From IMG/VR virus record IMGVR_UViG_3300010430_000025, positions 1-64,000 of that record: DNA of 64,000 nucleotides. One strand, written 5' to 3'. This document shows positions 1 through 7,222 of the stretch, piece by piece (within the stretch, counting starts at the first letter, position 1; the number at the start of each line of letters is the position of its first letter). The translations under genes were made by a program, and so were the position numbers. This DNA comes from a virus. Below the pieces are notes generated by a model that was not told where the DNA came from, made no database searches, and worked only from the letters and a program-made list of their open reading frames with translations.

Positions 1-300
1 CCTTTTTTCACAATCAATAAAGTATTGGCGGGCTTGCTTGCCTTTGGCGTTACCTTCTACCATAGCCAGTTCTTTAGCAGCATCTATTGTCAGTACATAA
101 TCGATTGAAGGCCTGCCGCCTAATGGGTTTACCCCCGATTGGGTGAAAACTGTATAGTCTTGGTTTTCAACTAAGCCATATTTGTCTATACGGTTTTTAA
201 TCCATGCTGAGAAGTCTTTTTTGCTTCCTAAAAACAAATGCAGGTCTTTTGCGCTTATTGCAGCATTTCCATTTTGGGTAGATATTTTTATCAATTCCAT
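1..300 (-). CDS. AntA/AntB antirepressor domain protein, C-terminus cut by window edge
   Basis: The reverse strand gives an uninterrupted 100-codon frame from ATG at 300 to the window edge. It starts MELIKISTQNGNAAISAKDL and continues through a segment resembling LGSKKDFSAWIKNRI, then NPLGGRPSIDYVLTIDAAKELAMVE-type sequence and QARQYFIDCEKR. This is the conserved AntA/AntB fold core, roughly residues 5-75. In known phages these proteins counteract a repressor and can trigger lytic development; that role is inferred here. Any C-terminal DNA-binding or KilAC-like part lies outside the window. It is divergent from a small XRE gene, so the pair may form a genetic switch. The start codon lies 4 nt after a TACATTTG box, which supports this start and a leaderless message. 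Confidence 0.88.
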   Translation of the reverse strand, partial: MELIKISTQNGNAAISAKDLHLFLGSKKDFSAWIKNRIDKYGLVENQDYTVFTQSGVNPLGGRPSIDYVLTIDAAKELAMVEGNAKGKQARQYFIDCEKR

Positions 301-304
301 GTTA

Positions 305-336
305 CAAATGTAAACAAAACACTTGTAATACCCAAA
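305..336 (-). promoter_or_regulatory. Bacteroidetes-type promoter for the antirepressor
   Basis: Read leftward, a TTTG (333-336) and TACATTTG (305-312) are separated by 20 bp, which fits the Bacteroidetes -33/-7 consensus. The -7 box ends 4 nt before the ATG at 300, so the transcript should start at or next to the start codon. Confidence 0.7.
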
Positions 337-388
337 TAAAATGTTTTACTTTGCTACGTATTATTAAAAGCCATCGAGAAAACATAAC

Positions 389-592
389 ATGGAGGTATTT
401 AAAGAGAAGAGAAAAGATAAACATTTGCGTTTACAAGATATAGCCGAAACGATAAAGGTTCCACGCCAAAGAATAAGCCTTTTTGAAAAGGGCGAAGACT
501 CAATGAGTTTTAAAGAAGTTCTTAGCTTATGCAGGGAACTTGGTTTTAGGGTAACAATAAGCGACGAGAGAACAACATTTGATTGTAAGTAA
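389..592 (+). CDS. Small XRE-family helix-turn-helix regulator
   Basis: The 67-residue protein has a helix-turn-helix at about residues 14-40 (LQDIAETIKVPRQRISLFEKG), followed by FKEVLSLCRELGFRV. This is the layout of short Cro/XRE-type regulators. It is divergent from the AntA-type antirepressor with an 88-bp gap, so it may act on that intergenic region. The palindrome at 603-615 just after the stop is another possible target. Its ligand and its repressor or activator role are unknown. The start ATG is the first in frame. Confidence 0.8.
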   Translation: MEVFKEKRKDKHLRLQDIAETIKVPRQRISLFEKGEDSMSFKEVLSLCRELGFRVTISDERTTFDCK

Positions 593-602
593 ACACCTAA
601 AC

Positions 603-615
603 GCAACAATGTTGC
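603..615. promoter_or_regulatory. Short palindrome, possible operator
   Basis: GCAACA-A-TGTTGC is a perfect 6-bp inverted repeat around one base, located between the XRE gene and the next gene. It could be an operator, but no second copy was found to support this. Confidence 0.25.
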
Positions 616-659
616 AAAAAACAAAATGCTATTACAATTAATCACTAATAAATAATAAT

Positions 660-845
660 ATGACAGACAAAGAATTAAGAATGCAATGCTTACAGTTAGC
701 CGCAGGAAGTAGTTTAGGCAACGACGAGAAAGAGACAATTAAAACCGCTAAAGAGTTTTATGATTTTGTAAGGACTGGTGTAAGGAAAAAGACTGAGGAA
801 GAAGTATCTGAGGCTAACAGCCCAAGAGGAGGCTCACACGATTAA
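660..845 (+). CDS. Hypothetical small acidic protein
   Basis: A 61-residue hydrophilic protein of unknown function (MTDKELRMQCLQLAAGSS...). The stretch CLQLAAGSSLGNDEKETIKTA followed by a helix EFYDFVR suggests a small helical protein. Similar short proteins are frequent in Bacteroidetes phages, but no function is known to me. It begins after an A/T-rich leader and is followed by an RNA hairpin (846-888). Confidence 0.6.
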   Translation: MTDKELRMQCLQLAAGSSLGNDEKETIKTAKEFYDFVRTGVRKKTEEEVSEANSPRGGSHD

Positions 846-888
846 ACCCTACATGGTGCAATGCCCTGTTTCGATTACAGGGTAGGGT
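846..888 (+). other. Stable RNA hairpin between genes
   Basis: Outer arms ACCCTA (846-851) and TAGGGT (883-888) pair perfectly, and inner arms CCCTG (864-868) and CAGGG (878-882) pair around a 9-nt loop, leaving a 12-nt bulge on the 5' side. There is no T-tract, so it is not a classical terminator. It could be a processing or stability element, or a protein-binding site. Confidence 0.4.
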
Positions 889-913
889 GCAAAACAGAAT
901 AACTTATGAGAAA

Positions 914-1066
914 ATGAGCGACTTTGAACATTTCACAAAACGTATAGAATCACTCCACAAACGTATCGACATATTAAGCAGTCAACTGTGGTTTGCTTAT
1001 ACTATTGCTGTTATAGCTATTTTGTTTGGGCTTATCTCCATTACGGGCTTATTTATAAAACAATAA
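914..1066 (+). CDS. Small single-pass membrane protein
   Basis: A 50-residue frame (MSDFEHFTKRIESLHKRIDI...) has an amphipathic coiled-coil-like N-terminus (about 1-24). One transmembrane segment follows at about residues 26-48 (WFAYTIAVIAILFGLISITG). The stop codon overlaps the start of the next gene in TAATG, supporting translational coupling. The architecture resembles small phage membrane proteins, including some holin or anti-holin types, but nothing specific identifies it. Confidence 0.55.
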   Translation: MSDFEHFTKRIESLHKRIDILSSQLWFAYTIAVIAILFGLISITGLFIKQ

Positions 1067-1236
1067 TGGATAACCTTAAAATATCCCCCTGCGAGACTAT
1101 AACAGATATAGAAGGCTTTATAAAGGGGCATGAAGCTATAGTAAACGGTGGAACTGAGAAGTGGCGATTGATTTACAAGGAACGATTAGAAAAAGTAAAA
1201 GCAATGATAAAAAATGAACCACACTATAGTAGCTAA
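1066..1236 (+). CDS. Hypothetical protein, 56 aa
   Basis: The frame begins at ATG 1066, sharing bases with the preceding TAA. The upstream in-frame GTG would overlap the membrane protein heavily and was not chosen. The sequence (MDNLKISPCETITDIEGFIK..., ending KVKAMIKNEPHYSS) is hydrophilic and helical, with no recognised family. Its 3' end overlaps the next gene by 23 bp. Confidence 0.55.
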   Translation: MDNLKISPCETITDIEGFIKGHEAIVNGGTEKWRLIYKERLEKVKAMIKNEPHYSS

Positions 1237-1474
1237 AAAAATTGGCTTTGATACTCAGAAAGAAAAGCCTGAGCTTATGACTTATTATATTCCGATAAGT
1301 GAAATAAAATACATTTCAGAAAAGAAGGGTGAGTTTGTTCAAATACATTTTAAGCCTTCTTTTTTTGAGATAAGCAAATCTTATAGCGAGAAACCATATT
1401 ATTTGCAAAGCGAATCCCCTAACGAATTTGAAATTATTACAAAAAAAATAGATGAGCAAACCAAAACTACCTAG
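1214..1474 (+). CDS. Hypothetical protein, 86 aa
   Basis: A hydrophilic alpha/beta protein of unknown family starting MNHTIVAKKIGFDTQKEKPE. It overlaps both neighbours (23 bp each), which is typical of a coupled early phage operon. No signal peptide or membrane segment is seen. Confidence 0.55.
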   Translation: MNHTIVAKKIGFDTQKEKPELMTYYIPISEIKYISEKKGEFVQIHFKPSFFEISKSYSEKPYYLQSESPNEFEIITKKIDEQTKTT

Positions 1475-1748
1475 ACCACAGACAAAAAGCGAAACAGTAA
1501 AACAGCTTAGAGAAGACATGAAAGAGCTTCAAAAAGTTATATTCGCTCAAAACCAAAACATAATGGTAATAAGTGAAAACTATCTTTTGATAGTCGATAT
1601 GATAAAAAGCATTGTGCCAAAAGTCAAGTTTGAAAAAAAAGAAAAGGGAGAAAAGGCGTTACCTCTTTATAATGAAAAGGGACGTGTTATTTACCTTGAA
1701 GACAGTAAAATATTTGAGTATAAAGAAAAAGAGGAAGAAAATAAATAG
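1452..1748 (+). CDS. Hypothetical coiled-coil protein, 98 aa
   Basis: A Lys/Glu-rich protein with a probable coiled coil at about residues 15-55 (VKQLREDMKELQKVIFAQNQ...). It is the last gene before the virion block and ends just ahead of the TACATTTG box at 1754. Function is unknown. Confidence 0.55.
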   Translation: MSKPKLPRPQTKSETVKQLREDMKELQKVIFAQNQNIMVISENYLLIVDMIKSIVPKVKFEKKEKGEKALPLYNEKGRVIYLEDSKIFEYKEKEEENK

Positions 1749-1753
1749 TTTAG

Positions 1754-1761
1754 TACATTTG
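1754..1761 (+). promoter_or_regulatory. TAnnTTTG box, leaderless start of first virion gene
   Basis: TACATTTG lies 4 nt before ATG 1766. A good -33 TTTG at the usual distance is not visible. Confidence 0.6.
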
Positions 1762-1765
1762 TACT

Positions 1766-2563
1766 ATGGCTTTAGTACCTAAAAATTCTGCTACACCAAC
1801 AACCAACCCCAACTTAATACTCTTTAATGATATTACTGGGGAATATGATGCTACTACTAACCCTACAGGTTTTGGAACACCTAACCCTGATAGGGCAGAT
1901 GTAACAGCAGTATCTTTGAGCGTGCTAAAACCTAATTCAACTACAGCTTTAGTCGTTGATGTTTTGCCATTTCCATATAGGTTATTTAGGCTTAATACTG
2001 TTTTATATGTTACCCCTGATTTATTTGGAGGGAGCGTTATAGGGACAGAAATAACAGGCGCATCTAACGCAACCCCTATTGTTATAACAACTGACACAGC
2101 ACACGGTTTAACTACTGGGCAAAATGCTACGGTACAAAATGTTATAGGCAATTTAGCTGCTAATGGCTATTGGCAAACAACAGTATTAACGAGTACAACA
2201 TTTTCTTTAGACGGTAGCGCAGGTAGTGGTGCTGATGGGGGTAGCGGGGAAGATGCTGTTACGAGACTAGCTACGCAAACAGATTTTGTAGATGGTGTTT
2301 GGAAGTTTGATATAGCCACTACTATAGACAGCGTAGACTATACCACCACCACATATTATCTTCACACAGCATTAATAGAATGTTGTATATCAAAAGAAGT
2401 GGCGAGGGCGGCAGATGCAGGGTGTAAAAACTTTGATAAGTATGCTGAATATGAGAATACATTACAATACGCTAGGGATGCTTTTGATTGCGGCTTATAC
2501 GATATAGCCCAAGATACTATAGATAGATTAACCAAATTATGTAATTGCGATTGTGGCTGCTAA
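1766..2563 (+). CDS. Structural protein with FCCH-like beta domain and Cys-rich tail
   Basis: A 265-residue protein. Residues about 93-150 (ATPIVITTDTAHGLTTGQNA, then GNLAANGYW and TTFSLDGSAGSGADGG) match the beta module often annotated as 'E1 FCCH-like' in phage tail proteins. The C-terminal 65 residues are helical and rich in cysteine, ending LCNCDCGC. The next gene is also cysteine-rich and overlaps by 11 bp, so the two products may interact. A virion or tail-appendage role is inferred from the domain and position; the exact role is unknown. Confidence 0.65.
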   Translation: MALVPKNSATPTTNPNLILFNDITGEYDATTNPTGFGTPNPDRADVTAVSLSVLKPNSTTALVVDVLPFPYRLFRLNTVLYVTPDLFGGSVIGTEITGASNATPIVITTDTAHGLTTGQNATVQNVIGNLAANGYWQTTVLTSTTFSLDGSAGSGADGGSGEDAVTRLATQTDFVDGVWKFDIATTIDSVDYTTTTYYLHTALIECCISKEVARAADAGCKNFDKYAEYENTLQYARDAFDCGLYDIAQDTIDRLTKLCNCDCGC

Positions 2564-2879
2564 ATACCCTTTTACAACAACCGACCTTTTAAGAAGTATT
2601 TTAAACCTAAAATGTGCTATTGGCACAGAGGTGGGAAATATGAATACTGATTTAAAAAACGGTAAGGACGTAACTAAAAGACAGATTAAACTAAGCGATA
2701 TGCGGGTAGTGTTAATCTCTTTAGAAAGGTATAACCCCTTTTACTATGCAGATACGTCTATAAATTGTTTAACCATAGACCAAGTTGGTATATTAATGCA
2801 AAAAGCAAAGCAATACGGTGAAAGCTGTAATTGCAATTCCCCTACTCGACCAGTTACTATCCCCTCTTTCTATTATTAA
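2553..2879 (+). CDS. Hypothetical virion-associated protein, 108 aa
   Basis: The gene starts with GTG 2553, inside the end of the preceding gene. The protein (MAAKYPFTTTDLLRSILNLK..., ending SPTRPVTIPSFYY) has four cysteines, including a CNC near the C-terminus that echoes the CNCDCGC tail of its neighbour. The family was not recognised. A paired structural or assembly role with 1766-2563 is inference. Confidence 0.55.
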   Translation: MAAKYPFTTTDLLRSILNLKCAIGTEVGNMNTDLKNGKDVTKRQIKLSDMRVVLISLERYNPFYYADTSINCLTIDQVGILMQKAKQYGESCNCNSPTRPVTIPSFYY

Positions 2880-2903
2880 TAAGATATATTCCTATAAAAA
2901 TAC

Positions 2904-2911
2904 TAAATTTG
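2904..2911 (+). promoter_or_regulatory. TAnnTTTG box before a GTG start
   Basis: TAAATTTG ends 4 nt before GTG 2916, the same spacing as at several other late genes. This spacing supports GTG as the start. Confidence 0.55.
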
Positions 2912-2915
2912 AAGA

Positions 2916-3632
2916 GTGCAAGTAAAACATATACCTTCTTCACAAGTATTAGCGATAGTAAAGCAAAGGCTTAGATTATCTACGGAAAACTATGATGGGT
3001 TTTTAAACTTAGAATTAGAGTTAATACTACAAAATATTTATTCTCCTGCGGTATATAATAGCTATGAAAGAGTAGTAGAGGTGTGTGATAGCTCTTTTAA
3101 AGTTGCTGGGGCAAAACGATTGTGGGGAGTTCAACTGTGTAGAAATGAAGGCACAGACTCTTCTCTATCACTAATAGACCTTTCAGGAGCTTTTTTTATG
3201 CTATATGATTTAGCTAAGACAACAGTTCCTGTATATGGGGGTTGTTTATTAGACGATTACGTTGTTTATCAAGATGGGTACTGGAAGTTTCATAACGAAA
3301 CTGACGAACTATACGCTAAAGTTTGGTACGAAGGATTTGCTATTGACGATGAAGGGTTTGTTCTTATACCAGAGAATTACCAAAGTTTTCTAGGAAACGA
3401 GTTATGCAGTAGATTTCTGACGAGCTTCCCTAATTATATGAATAACAACCCTAATCTTTCTTTACAATTAGCAAGGACATATAATAGAAAAGCAAGTTTA
3501 GAATACCTTAATGTTAATGGGCAAGACCAGCAGGTAAGAGCCGACGAGACTAAAAACCAATGGAGGTTTGCTAATAGTAAGATAAGAATGAACAGTCCAT
3601 ATTGGAGCGGATATGCTTTTAACAGGATTTAA
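2916..3632 (+). CDS. Hypothetical virion protein, 238 aa
   Basis: Starts with GTG 2916 (MQVKHIPSSQVLAIVKQRLR...). It has an N-terminal helical part and a C-terminal part rich in aromatic residues and Asn. No recognised motif is present. It sits between the Cys-rich pair and the lectin-like protein, so a tail or baseplate-adjacent role is plausible but unproven. Confidence 0.55.
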   Translation: MQVKHIPSSQVLAIVKQRLRLSTENYDGFLNLELELILQNIYSPAVYNSYERVVEVCDSSFKVAGAKRLWGVQLCRNEGTDSSLSLIDLSGAFFMLYDLAKTTVPVYGGCLLDDYVVYQDGYWKFHNETDELYAKVWYEGFAIDDEGFVLIPENYQSFLGNELCSRFLTSFPNYMNNNPNLSLQLARTYNRKASLEYLNVNGQDQQVRADETKNQWRFANSKIRMNSPYWSGYAFNRI

Positions 3633-3634
3633 TT

Positions 3635-4411
3635 ATGAGTATTGGATTTCGATTTGGGTTACAAAAAAAAAGGCGCAGACTTGACCCTGATGCAGCTAAC
3701 TTTTTTACTGTGACGGGTATAACAGACCCAACACAAAAAGAGGCTGTAAATTATTTAGCAACAGAGTTAAAGTCTGAGAGTTTGTGGAGCAAAATGGATG
3801 TGATTTCTCCCTTTGTAGGCGGCAATGCGTCTGCCCATAGTTATAATTTAAAAGATACTTCTCAAAATCAAATAACTTGGAGCGGGACAGTAACACATAA
3901 TGCAAACGGAATAACAGGAAACGGAGTTGATGGTTATGGCGATACAGGTTATATAATAGACCCTGCAAACCAAAACGATTTACACATGAGCATATACCAT
4001 CGAAATAATATTACTACAGGGGTAACAATAGGTACTTTGGGTGCAGCTAATGTTTCTTTTATCATTATACCGTATAACGGCATCGAATATGAGTCTCGAA
4101 GCAATAGCTTTGCGGGCGGCAATACGGCAAACGCAAATTCTACAGGTTTTTTTCTTTCTTCAAGAAACGGATTGACGGATGCAAAGTCATACAAAAATGG
4201 CTCTGTAATATTAACCGATGCGCAGGGTACTAATACGCCTTCTCTATTCCCAACATACATTTTGGCACGAAATAACAATGGAACGGCAGATTTTTTTACT
4301 TCTTCTAACTTAGCTTTTGCGAGTATCGGTGAAAAATTAAATGATGCAGAAGCCTTGCTGTTTTATAATATCGTTCAACAATATCAAACATTATTATCAC
4401 GTAACGTCTAG
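3635..4411 (+). CDS. LamG/concanavalin-like tail appendage protein
   Basis: A 258-residue protein. The segment from about residue 50 (SLWSKMDVISPFVGGNASAH, then SYNLKDT and TWSGTVTHNANGI) through the C-terminal IGEKLNDAEALLFYNIVQQY follows the pattern of phage lectin-like beta-sandwich proteins that bind surface glycans. Starts 2 bp after the previous stop. A receptor-binding or adhesion role is inferred from the family-like pattern and from neighbouring fibre genes. Confidence 0.6.
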   Translation: MSIGFRFGLQKKRRRLDPDAANFFTVTGITDPTQKEAVNYLATELKSESLWSKMDVISPFVGGNASAHSYNLKDTSQNQITWSGTVTHNANGITGNGVDGYGDTGYIIDPANQNDLHMSIYHRNNITTGVTIGTLGAANVSFIIIPYNGIEYESRSNSFAGGNTANANSTGFFLSSRNGLTDAKSYKNGSVILTDAQGTNTPSLFPTYILARNNNGTADFFTSSNLAFASIGEKLNDAEALLFYNIVQQYQTLLSRNV

Positions 4412-4415
4412 GATT

Positions 4416-6395
4416 ATGCCAACAAAACCAATACAAACAGAATTTTTAAAGGGACTTACCGAAGCTCCTTCAAGTATAGTATCAGGATTATCTTTCGTTA
4501 CTCAATCAGGAGGTAAAGAGTTAGCCTACAAGGTTGAGATAGCAAAAATAGCGGAATACATTAATTCTTCTACTGTTATACCTGTAAACCAAGTAACCTA
4601 TTCAGAGGCAGCGACTAAAGTTAGTAGTAATACCCTAAGCGCAGGAGAGATTTATGAGATAACAGACGCAACGCAAGCAAACGGAGGGAAAGGAAGCGTT
4701 TTCTTAACAGCAATTAATGGTAATATATTCTCTAATGACGCTATATGGAAGATAACCTCAGACTTTAAAGGCTTTGCTTGGATTGACTTAGGAGGAACTA
4801 TGACGGGTGGCGATACCGTTACAGTAGTTAGTATAGATAGTGTAAACCAGCTTTCAGCACCCGTAGCTTTTGCAACAGATTATGATGCCTTAGCGATAGC
4901 TATTGCCGCAGATATAAACGCTAACGCTAGTGCTACATATACTGCTTTTGCTATTCAAAGAAGAGTTATATTGATAAATAAGAACACAGGTTCTGCGTCA
5001 AATGGAGATACGGTTGCGGCAACAGGAACTAATTTAACATTACAAGACACTCAAGATGTTACAAACGGTCAAGAGGATGAAATACTCTACATTGATATAA
5101 ACTATGATTTCTTAAAAAACCAAATATATTCAGCGTATTATAATTTTTCCAACGTAAACATAACTACTACAGACAGAAATATATCAGACTTAGGGCATAA
5201 CCCTATTTATTATTTCCCTTTTGGAGATAAAAATAGTGCTTATGGGAGTAGTAGAGACACATTTGAAAATAGTAATTTTAATGGGCAAACATTTAAAGAT
5301 GTTTACTATGTAGATTCATATTTTAATGATAGCAACTTTCATTCAAGTTTAACATGGACGGTAACAGACGGATGCGCTTTAAGAAAAGCAGTATTTGAGA
5401 AAGCAGAATATATAGGGGGAACAATAAACCTAAGTGGAAGTATACATACATTTACAGGGGCAACGGACTATTTTAACCTTAGCAGGTGTATTTTTTATAA
5501 TGATAGTAATTATGATTTCTCTAATACAATAATTGGAGGGAAAGACTTTTCTTTTGGTAGGGAAATGGGAGACGTTAACCTAGATTTAAGCGGAAGCACC
5601 ATAACTCTAGCGCAGAATAGTAAATACGTTGCTAAAACAAACGGTAGTTTTACAATGACAGATACCGTTTTTAACGGGACGTTATTAATACAAGCAGAAG
5701 ACAATATTACTATTGATGCGACTGGAATAACTACAACAAGTGAAATCAAAGTAGATAATTATCTTACAGAAAATATAAATATAGACTTATCAGGGGCTAC
5801 ATTATCAGGAAACTTCAACCTCACAGGGGTAATAACCGATTCGGTAATGGATTTTAGTGGCTGTACAATCGGTGGCGTTTCTATAGTAGATAGCCATCTA
5901 AGAAATTTTGATATTACCGCTACACAAAACTATGGGTCAAAAACAATTACTATACAAAACAGTAATTTATCTGATTATAGCTGGACTGTTCCAGTTTCAG
6001 TAGCCGAAAATATATTTATAAATAAAACTGAGTGGGCTAATGATGTATTTAACTTTAATGTAGATTTAACTTTAGATGGTAGCGCGGGAAGTGGCGAGGG
6101 AGGTGATTCACTAACAGTAGAGCAAAGTGTCCCAGATAACTGGTTTGTAACATCTTCATTTAGCGAGGGTAATTTAGCGGGGTCAGGAAACGTTGAGGTG
6201 GGCATGACAGGGGCTACTACGACTATTATTCCTGCAACCGCAGCAACCTCTTTAAATTCTATTATAGAGCAAACAGTAATAAAAACTAAATCTACTGATA
6301 TTATTAGGGTTTTAGGAGCGATAAGCGGGTCTACCCCTACTAACGACGTTACAGGACAATTAAAAATTTGGGTACAAGGTAAAATAGGAATATAA
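4416..6395 (+). CDS. Beta-helix tail fibre or spike-like protein
   Basis: The start is placed at ATG 4416 (MPTKPIQTEFLKGLTE), 5 bp after the previous stop. An upstream in-frame ATG would overlap the lectin-like gene by 70 bp. The 659-residue protein has an N-terminal region that may attach to the virion. From about residue 280 there are repeated short strands of the type SNFNG, SNFHS, SGSI, SGCTIGG and NSNLSD, as in right-handed beta-helices or pentapeptide-like solenoids. It also carries a DGSAGSGEGG motif like that of gene 1766-2563. Likely a tail fibre; no catalytic residues were identified. Confidence 0.6.
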   Translation: MPTKPIQTEFLKGLTEAPSSIVSGLSFVTQSGGKELAYKVEIAKIAEYINSSTVIPVNQVTYSEAATKVSSNTLSAGEIYEITDATQANGGKGSVFLTAINGNIFSNDAIWKITSDFKGFAWIDLGGTMTGGDTVTVVSIDSVNQLSAPVAFATDYDALAIAIAADINANASATYTAFAIQRRVILINKNTGSASNGDTVAATGTNLTLQDTQDVTNGQEDEILYIDINYDFLKNQIYSAYYNFSNVNITTTDRNISDLGHNPIYYFPFGDKNSAYGSSRDTFENSNFNGQTFKDVYYVDSYFNDSNFHSSLTWTVTDGCALRKAVFEKAEYIGGTINLSGSIHTFTGATDYFNLSRCIFYNDSNYDFSNTIIGGKDFSFGREMGDVNLDLSGSTITLAQNSKYVAKTNGSFTMTDTVFNGTLLIQAEDNITIDATGITTTSEIKVDNYLTENINIDLSGATLSGNFNLTGVITDSVMDFSGCTIGGVSIVDSHLRNFDITATQNYGSKTITIQNSNLSDYSWTVPVSVAENIFINKTEWANDVFNFNVDLTLDGSAGSGEGGDSLTVEQSVPDNWFVTSSFSEGNLAGSGNVEVGMTGATTTIIPATAATSLNSIIEQTVIKTKSTDIIRVLGAISGSTPTNDVTGQLKIWVQGKIGI

Positions 6396-6799
6396 TGGCA
6401 ATAGAAAGTGATTTTAAGTTTCTCGGAAATACAACCGATAAATTAAAGGTTAGAGCAACCCTTGAAGAGTTGCAAGATAATATGTCTCCGACAGAAAGTT
6501 CGGAAAACACTACGGAAAATCGTTCGGTCTCTGTTCCTGCGGGGTATGTAATAAATCAAATTATTATACAGAACACTACTGCTAACCTAGTAACAATAAA
6601 TATAGGAACGACAGATGGAGGCTCTGATGTGGTGAGTGGATTAATAGTGGCTATATCTTCTTTGGGGGCACTCTTGGATTCTTTAATTTTAAAAAGAGTT
6701 TTTAATTTAGCAGCATCACAAACATTGTATATAACATCTTTGAATTGGAATAGTGCTTCCTTAAATGTTTATATAAAACTAGAGAAGCTAATATATTAG
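6395..6799 (+). CDS. Small virion appendage protein, 134 aa
   Basis: The start overlaps the previous stop (TAATG). The sequence is beta-rich (SVSVPAGYVINQIIIQNTTANLVT...) and resembles small trimeric appendage or decoration proteins found next to phage fibres. No family assignment is certain. Confidence 0.5.
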   Translation: MAIESDFKFLGNTTDKLKVRATLEELQDNMSPTESSENTTENRSVSVPAGYVINQIIIQNTTANLVTINIGTTDGGSDVVSGLIVAISSLGALLDSLILKRVFNLAASQTLYITSLNWNSASLNVYIKLEKLIY

Positions 6800-6815
6800 A
6801 AAATAGCTTTTGACC

Positions 6816-6848
6816 TTTGAATAAGTATAAACTTTGTACTTATATTTG
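6816..6848 (+). promoter_or_regulatory. Promoter for secreted appendage genes
   Basis: TTTG (6816-6819), a 21-bp spacer and TATATTTG (6841-6848) match the Bacteroidetes promoter consensus. The box ends 3 nt before ATG 6852. Confidence 0.65.
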
Positions 6849-6851
6849 GGA

Positions 6852-7220
6852 ATGAAAAAAATATTTTATCTGCTACTATTTCTAGGAATAAGTTATAGCG
6901 CAAACTCACAAACACTTACAGACACCCTGTATGTAGAGGTGATTGAAGGAGCAAAAACAGATTTCACCTCCACAGTTACCCTTACTAAACGTGTAAAAAT
7001 ATCCGATACTTTAGGGGCAAAAGTTGTAATTTTAAATGAGACCTCTCAGATTACCTCTGACAACGATATTATTTTGTTTAAGTCTAATGGGATAGGGTTG
7101 CCTCAACTCACATCCGCGCAACGCCTAGCGTTAATTAGTGTAACTATTGGAACTGCGGTATTTGACACTACAATTAATCGCCCTTTATTTTATGATGGAG
7201 CTAATTGGATAATTTATTAA
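6852..7220 (+). CDS. Secreted hypothetical protein with signal peptide
   Basis: The start is set at ATG 6852 because it gives MKKIFYLLLFLGISYSANSQ, a clear type I signal peptide with probable cleavage after about residue 18-20. An upstream TTG lies within the promoter. The 122-residue product ends in GIGLPQLTSAQRLAL... DGANWIIY, a motif style seen in Bacteroidetes phage appendage proteins. The signal peptide is unusual for a virion protein, so export or surface display is possible. Confidence 0.6.
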   Translation: MKKIFYLLLFLGISYSANSQTLTDTLYVEVIEGAKTDFTSTVTLTKRVKISDTLGAKVVILNETSQITSDNDIILFKSNGIGLPQLTSAQRLALISVTIGTAVFDTTINRPLFYDGANWIIY

Positions 7221-7222
7221 CT

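Noticed and set aside
1750-2151. Long reverse-strand open frame opposite the first virion gene
   Set aside because: It is the mirror of a low-complexity Thr/Ala/Val coding region; the plus-strand gene has a promoter box and a recognisable domain.
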